This document shows, one piece after another, positions 33,377-38,874 of a DNA stretch of 38,874 bases. The number at the start of each line of letters is the position of its first letter. The stretch's first letter is position 1. The notes under the pieces were generated by a model. It saw only the letters and a list, made by a program, of their open reading frames with translations. It was not told the origin of the DNA and did no database searches. The position numbers and the translations under genes are program-made. Source of the stretch: an uncultured Lachnospiraceae bacterium (GTDB taxonomy: Bacteria; Bacillota; Clostridia; Lachnospirales; Lachnospiraceae); NCBI GenBank assembly GCA_902767015.1, contig CACXFV010000129.1, positions 1-38,874 of the forward strand. The letters run 5' to 3'.

Positions 33377-35248
33377 CTACTCTAATTCAAATGCCCCCGT
33401 ATACAATTGATAATATTTTCCTCTTTTCTCTACCAATTGATGATGGGTGCCTCTTTCAATGATTTTACCATTCTCAAGCACCATAATGACATCTGAATTT
33501 TTCACAGTAGAAAGCCTGTGTGCGATTACAAATACAGTTCTGCCCTGCATCAGTGAATCCATTCCCTTCTGAACGATTGCTTCGGTTCTTGTGTCAATGC
33601 TGGAAGTTGCCTCGTCAAGTATCATTACCGGCGGATTGGCCACCGCTGCCCTTGCAATGGACAACAGCTGTCTCTGTCCCTGCGACAAATCGCTGCCATT
33701 TCCGGAAATCACGGTATCATATCCTTTTGGAAGCATAGTAATAAAACTATGTGCATTAGCAAGTTTTGCTGCTGCTATACACTCCTCATCTGTTGCCTCT
33801 AATCTGCCATATCGGATGTTTTCCATAACGGTTCCCGTAAAAAGATTCGTATCCTGAAGTACAATCCCCAGTGAATGTCTTAAATCTGCTTTTTTTATCT
33901 TATTGATATTGATGCCATCATATCTAATTTTGCCATCCGCAATATCATAGAATCTGTTAATAAGATTGGTGATGGTTGTTTTTCCCGCACCGGTTGCCCC
34001 CACGAAGGCAACCTTCTGTCCCTCGTCAGCAAATACAGAGACATCCTTAAGAACTATCTTGTTTTCCGTATAGCCAAAATCCACATGATCTAAGAGCACT
34101 TCTCCTCTGAGCTTCGTGTAGGTAACACTTCCGTCTCCATGCGGATGCTTCCATGCCCATGTACCTGTGGGACTGTCGCTTTCTGTAATCTGCCCGCCAT
34201 TGATTTTTGCATTAACCAATGTAACATATCCCTCATCAATCTCACCTTTCTCATCCAAAAGTGAAAAAATTCTCTTAGCACCGGCTAATGCCATGATAAC
34301 CATATTTAGCTGCTGCGAAATCTGTCCTATCGGATTGACAAAATTTCTTGAAAGCTGCAAAAAGGTTGCAATGGCTCCCAATGTAAGTATTCCTGTCCCC
34401 TTCAGAGAAATATTCTTCACCCCTCTGATTGCCAATGCACCTCCTACGATTGCCACTAAAACATATAGCAAAAATCCCATATTATTCATAATCGGCATAA
34501 GTATATTGGCAAATTTATTAGCTTCATATGCATTTTTGCATAGCTCATCATTTTTTTCGTCAAATTTTTCTTTTGCTCTTTCCTCATGGCAGAATACTTT
34601 AACCACCTTTTGTCCATTAATCATTTCTTCTATATAACCATTCACATCTGCCAGAGACTGCTGTTGTTTAAAAAAATACTTTCCACTCATCGATGCTACC
34701 TTTTTTGTGATTTTCATCATAAAAACAACAAATATCACCACAAATAGCGATAGCCACAGACTTGTTACCAGCATAGAGATAAATACTGCTGCCACTGTAA
34801 AGAAGGACGCCACTGTCTGCGGTGCACTCTGCGCAATTGCCTGCCGCAGCGTATCTGTATCGTTTGTATAGTGACTCATCACATCTCCATGGGTATGTGT
34901 ATCAAAATATTTGACTGGTAATGTCTGCATATGTTCAAACATCTCATCACGTATGGTTTTTAACACGCCCTGCGCCACACTTACCATGATTCTATTATAC
35001 ATAAGTGTAGCCATCATTCCTGTCAAATATATCAGTCCCATTACCACAAGTGCCTTTATCAATCCTGTATATACTGGCTCTGCCTGTATCAGTAACGGGC
35101 TGATATAATCATCAATCAGGATTCCAATAAATAAGGCGGAGCCCACATTTGCCATTGATGAAATAATAATGCAGAAAAATACCAGTAAAACTTTGGCTCT
35201 GTATCTCATCACATAGGACAATAATCGTTTTATCGTTGATTTATCCAT
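33377..35248 (-). CDS. ABC exporter half-transporter, canonical ATPase site
   Basis: The 623-residue protein has six membrane segments in residues 15-300 (ABC_membrane, PF00664) and a C-terminal nucleotide-binding domain. Walker A is GATGAGKTT, the signature LSQGQRQ, Walker B MILDEATSSID and the switch His is in VIAHRLSTV, so the Walker B Glu and switch His are both present. A 40-residue insert before the ATPase domain (NGGQITESDSPTGTWAWKHP) is common in clostridial members. It overlaps its partner by 8 bp, so the two subunits are translationally coupled and form a heterodimer. Substrate is unknown; multidrug or peptide export is possible. Confidence 0.93.
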   Translation of the reverse strand: MDKSTIKRLLSYVMRYRAKVLLVFFCIIISSMANVGSALFIGILIDDYISPLLIQAEPVYTGLIKALVVMGLIYLTGMMATLMYNRIMVSVAQGVLKTIRDEMFEHMQTLPVKYFDTHTHGDVMSHYTNDTDTLRQAIAQSAPQTVASFFTVAAVFISMLVTSLWLSLFVVIFVVFMMKITKKVASMSGKYFFKQQQSLADVNGYIEEMINGQKVVKVFCHEERAKEKFDEKNDELCKNAYEANKFANILMPIMNNMGFLLYVLVAIVGGALAIRGVKNISLKGTGILTLGAIATFLQLSRNFVNPIGQISQQLNMVIMALAGAKRIFSLLDEKGEIDEGYVTLVNAKINGGQITESDSPTGTWAWKHPHGDGSVTYTKLRGEVLLDHVDFGYTENKIVLKDVSVFADEGQKVAFVGATGAGKTTITNLINRFYDIADGKIRYDGININKIKKADLRHSLGIVLQDTNLFTGTVMENIRYGRLEATDEECIAAAKLANAHSFITMLPKGYDTVISGNGSDLSQGQRQLLSIARAAVANPPVMILDEATSSIDTRTEAIVQKGMDSLMQGRTVFVIAHRLSTVKNSDVIMVLENGKIIERGTHHQLVEKRGKYYQLYTGAFELE

Positions 35249-37046
35249 TTTCCTGTTCCCCCTTTACCTGTGATTCATACACTTCTCGATAAACAGCATT
35301 TGTCTTTAACAATTCATCATGTGTTCCCATGCCATTGATTTCTCCATTTTCAAGAACTATAATCATATCTGCATCCTCAACGGAAGAGATTCTCTGGGCT
35401 ATGATTATTTTAGTCGTGTCCGGAATTTCGTGCAACATTGCCTCTCTTATGAAGGCATCTGTCTTCGTATCCACCGCACTGGTTGAGTCATCCATAATAA
35501 GAATCTTCGGCTTCTTTAATAGAGCCCTTGCAATACACAAACGCTGCTTCTGACCTCCCGATACATTCGTTCCGCCCTGCTCTATATATGTATCATATTT
35601 TTCAGGAAATGTCTGAATAAAACTGTCTGCCTGTGCAAGCTTACAGGCTTTTTTTATTTCCTCCTCGGAGGCATTTGCATTACCCCATCTTAAATTTTCT
35701 TTAATTGTTCCCGAAAAAAGGACATTTTTCTGTAATACCATCGCCACATCATTTCTTAAGACATTCAGATCATAATCCTTGACATTAACCCCACCGACTA
35801 ACACTTCTCCTTCCGTGACATCATATAATCTTGGAATCAATTGCACCAGACTTGACTTAGAAGAGCCTGTTCCCCCGATAATTCCCACCGTTTGACCTGA
35901 TTGAATCGTAAGGTTAATATTCTTGAGACAATATTTTTGATGATTATTTTTCTTTCTGTTCTCTGCCTCATCACCTTCAAAAATTGTATTTTCAGACATG
36001 TTGCCATAGCCAAAGCTCACATTTCTGTACACAATAGAACCGTCCTTCACTGACATAACCGCCTGTTCTTTACTCTCAATATCACTCTTCTCATCAAGTA
36101 TCTCGACAATTCTCTCTGCCGAAGCTCTGGAGATGGTAATCATGACAAAAATCATGGAAAGCATCATCAGACTCATCAATATCTGCATCAGATATGTCAT
36201 AAATGACATAAACTGCCCCGTTGTAAAACCATCTGACGGATTATTTCCTGATGCCACAATCATTCTTGCTCCTATCCACGAAATCAGTATCATACAAGAG
36301 TAGCTACACAACTGCATCAGAGGCGCATTAAAAGCAAGTAATTTCTCTGCCCGGCAGAAATCACTATATATCTCATTCGATACATTTTTAAATTTATCCT
36401 TCTCATGTTCTTCTCTTACAAAGGACTTTACCACTCTGATTCCGCGAAGATTCTCCTGCACAATTCTGTTTAATGTATCATAGGTCTTAAATACATGTTC
36501 AAAAATAGGATGTGCAAACCGGATGACAAGGTATAATCCCAGTGCCAGTACCGGAATAAAAGCCACAATGACAAGTGCCAGCTGATAGCTGGTCCTAAAG
36601 GACATGATAACAGCAAATATCAGCATAATCGGCGAACGAACTGCCACTCGTATAATCATCTGGTAAGCGTTCTGCAGATTTGTCACGTCTGTTGTCAACC
36701 TTGTCACAATACTTGCAGAAGAAAACTTATCAATGCTGGAAAACGAATACTTCTGCACATTATAATACATATCTCTTCTTAGATTCTTTGCAAACCCGGC
36801 AGAGGCAAATGCTGCATATTTTCCGGACATCACTCCAAAAAACATGGATAGCACAGCAAGCACCACTAAAACCACACCAACTTTTACGATATAACTCATA
36901 TTCCCCTTATCTATTCCATAGTCAACCAAATATGCCATAATAGTAGGTATCAGAACCTCCATTAATACCTCCAATGACACAAATATTGGCGAAAGGATAG
37001 ATGCCTTTTTGTATTCTCTTATACATTCTGACAATCTCTTTATCAT
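35241..37046 (-). CDS. ABC exporter half-transporter, degenerate ATPase site
   Basis: The 601-residue partner has the same fold: six membrane segments in the first 300 residues and a C-terminal ATPase domain. Walker A is GGTGSSKSS, the signature VSGGQKQRL. Walker B is LIMDDSTSAVD, where the catalytic Glu is replaced by Asp, and the switch His is Gln in IIAQRISSV. In heterodimeric exporters such as TM287/288 one site is degenerate in just this way. I chose the ATG at 37046 because GGAG is 6 nt upstream; the frame begins four codons earlier at an ATG lying on that site. It is the first gene of the exporter operon. Confidence 0.93.
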   Translation of the reverse strand: MIKRLSECIREYKKASILSPIFVSLEVLMEVLIPTIMAYLVDYGIDKGNMSYIVKVGVVLVVLAVLSMFFGVMSGKYAAFASAGFAKNLRRDMYYNVQKYSFSSIDKFSSASIVTRLTTDVTNLQNAYQMIIRVAVRSPIMLIFAVIMSFRTSYQLALVIVAFIPVLALGLYLVIRFAHPIFEHVFKTYDTLNRIVQENLRGIRVVKSFVREEHEKDKFKNVSNEIYSDFCRAEKLLAFNAPLMQLCSYSCMILISWIGARMIVASGNNPSDGFTTGQFMSFMTYLMQILMSLMMLSMIFVMITISRASAERIVEILDEKSDIESKEQAVMSVKDGSIVYRNVSFGYGNMSENTIFEGDEAENRKKNNHQKYCLKNINLTIQSGQTVGIIGGTGSSKSSLVQLIPRLYDVTEGEVLVGGVNVKDYDLNVLRNDVAMVLQKNVLFSGTIKENLRWGNANASEEEIKKACKLAQADSFIQTFPEKYDTYIEQGGTNVSGGQKQRLCIARALLKKPKILIMDDSTSAVDTKTDAFIREAMLHEIPDTTKIIIAQRISSVEDADMIIVLENGEINGMGTHDELLKTNAVYREVYESQVKGEQENG

Positions 37047-37088
37047 AGTATTCTCCATTTCCAGAGTATTTTACTCTCCAACTAGCAA

Positions 37089-37123
37089 ATAAGGTAGAAA
37101 ATGAATTTCATTTTCTACCTTAT
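37089..37123 (-). terminator. Hairpin downstream of rny, possible weak terminator
   Basis: ATAAGGTAGAAAATG (37089-37103) pairs perfectly with CATTTTCTACCTTAT (37109-37123), with a 5 nt loop. On the minus strand only a short TTATTTG follows, so termination may be partial. It lies between rny and the exporter operon. Confidence 0.55.
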
Positions 37124-37218
37124 CATTATAATTGCTTCACTTTCATTAAGAATTAACTTAAATAATCATACCAGCCACTTAACAATGGTCAATGGTATAA
37201 AATTGAAAATTCAACATA

Positions 37219-38775
37219 TTATTTAGCATAATCCACTACTCTGTTTTCCCTGATTACACTAATCTTAATCTGACCAGGATATTCTAATTCCTGTTCAACC
37301 TGCTTAGCTAAATCTCTAGCTAAGAGTACCATGTCCGTATCATTAATCAGTTCCGGAACAACCATTACTCTAATCTCTCTACCTGCCTGAATAGCAAAAG
37401 ACTTATCAACGCCTTTAAATGAATTTGTAATGTCTTCTAATTGTTTCAATCTGTTGGTGTATGTTTCAAGTGTTTCTCTACGTGCGCCCGGTCTTGCAGC
37501 CGAAATCGTATCTGCTGCCTGAACGATACATGCAATCATTGACTCCGGTTCAACATCTCCATGATGCGCCTCAACAGCATTGATAACAATCGGTGATTCT
37601 TTGTACTTTCTACATAAATCTGCACCTATCTGGATGTGTGAACCCTCCATCTCATGATCAAGAGCTTTACCAATATCATGTAATAAACCTGCACGCTTAG
37701 CCGTTCTTATGTCTACACCTATCTCTCCCGCCAACAAACCTGACAGATGGGCAACTTCAATAGAATGCTTCAATGCGTTTTGTCCATAACTCGTCCTAAA
37801 TCTCATCTTACCTAATAATCTGATTAACTCAGGATGTATTCCATGAACACCAACTTCTAGTGTCGCAGCTTCACCTTCCTCGCGCATCATAGTCTCAACT
37901 TCTTTTTGAGCCTTTTCAACCATTTCTTCAATCCTTGCCGGATGAATCCTTCCATCAACGATTAACTTTTCAAGTGCAATACGAGCGACTTCACGCCTTA
38001 CCGGATCGAATCCGGAAAGAATAACTGCCTCCGGAGTGTCATCTATAATCAAATCCACTCCCGTCATCGTCTCAAGAGTTCTGATGTTCCTTCCCTCTCG
38101 TCCAATGATTCTTCCTTTCATCTCATCATTAGGCAGCTGAACTACAGAAATTGTTGTTTCTGACACATGGTCTACTGCACATTTCTGAATGGCATTAACA
38201 ACAAACTCCTTCGCTTTCTTGCCTGCTTCTTCTTTTGCCCTGCTTTCAAGTTCTTTAACCATCTTTGCAGTATCAATCTTCACTTCTTCTTCAACAGTTT
38301 TTAACAAATATTCTTTTGCTTGTTCGGAGGTAAGACCAGAGATTCTTTCTAATTCCTGTACACGCTGCTCGTTTAAATTTGCAATCTCACTGCACATCTT
38401 CGCCAATTCTTCTTCTTTCTTAACAAGTGAGTTCTCTTTCTTCTCTATCTGCTCTGATTTCTTATCAAGAGCTTCCTCCTTAGAAAGAACACGTTTCTCA
38501 TAACGCTGTATTTCGGCTCTGCGTTCCTTTGTCTCCTTCTCAAGCTCATTCTTAGTCTTCAAAGACTCTTCCTTTGCCTCAAGAACTGCCTCCCTCTTGG
38601 TTGTCTCGGCTGTCTTCAATGCTTCGTCGATAATCTCTCTTGACCTCTCCTCAGCACTTCCAATCTTCGCATCATAATTCTTCTTATAGCGATTGATTGC
38701 AACAACCCATGTAACAGGTGCAGCAATTAACAAAGTAACAACTACGCTGATTGCTATTATTATGGGTGTATCCAC
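37219..38775 (-). CDS. rny: Ribonuclease Y
   Basis: RNase Y is the membrane-anchored endoribonuclease that starts mRNA decay in Firmicutes. The 518-residue protein has an N-terminal membrane helix (residues 4-26), a long coiled coil rich in Glu and Lys (about 30-200), a KH domain ([20 protein letters not shown]), and an HD domain with [10 protein letters not shown] and [13 protein letters not shown]. The start is GTG at 38775, preceded by AAGGAGG at about 6 nt; no ATG competes. The ribosome binding site is part of a small inverted repeat (38776-38788). Confidence 0.98.
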   Translation of the reverse strand: MDTPIIIAISVVVTLLIAAPVTWVVAINRYKKNYDAKIGSAEERSREIIDEALKTAETTKREAVLEAKEESLKTKNELEKETKERRAEIQRYEKRVLSKEEALDKKSEQIEKKENSLVKKEEELAKMCSEIANLNEQRVQELERISGLTSEQAKEYLLKTVEEEVKIDTAKMVKELESRAKEEAGKKAKEFVVNAIQKCAVDHVSETTISVVQLPNDEMKGRIIGREGRNIRTLETMTGVDLIIDDTPEAVILSGFDPVRREVARIALEKLIVDGRIHPARIEEMVEKAQKEVETMMREEGEAATLEVGVHGIHPELIRLLGKMRFRTSYGQNALKHSIEVAHLSGLLAGEIGVDIRTAKRAGLLHDIGKALDHEMEGSHIQIGADLCRKYKESPIVINAVEAHHGDVEPESMIACIVQAADTISAARPGARRETLETYTNRLKQLEDITNSFKGVDKSFAIQAGREIRVMVVPELINDTDMVLLARDLAKQVEQELEYPGQIKISVIRENRVVDYAK

Positions 38776-38788
38776 AGGAGCACCTCCT
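38776..38788 (-). promoter_or_regulatory. Ribosome binding site of rny inside a small hairpin
   Basis: On the minus strand AGGAGGTGCTCCT has the perfect arms AGGAG and CTCCT around a GTG loop, immediately before the GTG start codon. The Shine-Dalgarno sequence would be partly sequestered when folded, which could reduce or regulate initiation. Confidence 0.5.
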
Positions 38789-38824
38789 TATTTAGTTTTC
38801 ATTGTACAAAATACAACACTATAA

Positions 38825-38853
38825 ATTCTATAATGTTTTATCAATTATGTCAA
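38825..38853 (-). promoter_or_regulatory. Sigma-A promoter of rny
   Basis: On the minus strand a perfect TTGACA (38848-38853) and TAGAAT (38825-38830) are 17 bp apart. Transcription would start near 38818, about 43 nt before the GTG start codon. Confidence 0.7.
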
Positions 38854-38874
38854 GTCAAAATAAGCAAAACGAAT

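Overview
The window looks like a chromosomal segment of a low-GC Gram-positive Clostridia, most likely a Lachnospiraceae relative. The evidence is PolC-type DNA polymerase III, RNase Y, an agr-type peptide signalling locus, a CarD-family protein, and the run pyrH-frr-uppS-cdsA-dxr-rseP-ispG. Genus cannot be fixed from the sequence alone. Ribosome binding sites are strong GGAGG types and several promoters match the sigma-A consensus. I saw no rRNA, tRNA, CRISPR array or intact insertion sequence.

Positions 1-7650 are an accessory region, visibly more AT-rich than the rest. It holds, on the minus strand, a P-loop ATPase cut by the window edge (1-1167), a SEFIR-domain protein (1392-2840), agrB (2925-3491) and agrD (3488-3628). 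Divergent from these lie an XRE-type repressor (3975-4316), a LytTR response regulator (4483-5190) and a GHKL histidine kinase (5235-6542). Together the last five make a complete agr-like quorum-sensing circuit: AgrB processes AgrD to a thiolactone peptide, the kinase senses it, and the LytTR regulator should act on the agrDB promoter. The SEFIR and ATPase genes follow agrDB in the same direction with no visible terminator, so a candidate SEFIR-based defence module may be under peptide control. Next is a DUF4143-type ATPase that has lost its Walker A-to-Walker B segment by an in-frame deletion (6639-7583), closed by a strong terminator.

Positions 7700-18500 are mixed housekeeping and conserved genes: a DUF1653 protein with an 11-residue repeat, NADP isocitrate dehydrogenase, TypA/BipA, a lone receiver-domain protein, a YigZ/IMPACT protein, a class A penicillin-binding protein, a CarD-family regulator, a CmpB-like membrane protein, and an unrecognised protein with a possible PD-(D/E)XK core.

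Positions 18500-33300 hold polC, a LURP-one-like protein, mutY (plus strand), then ispG, rseP, dxr, cdsA, uppS, frr and pyrH (minus strand): MEP-pathway isoprenoid synthesis, undecaprenyl diphosphate and phospholipid precursors, regulated membrane proteolysis, ribosome recycling and UMP phosphorylation. A bactofilin sits where rpsB-tsf would often be. The frr-uppS gap carries two strong hairpins. Positions 33377-38775 hold a heterodimeric ABC exporter pair and RNase Y.
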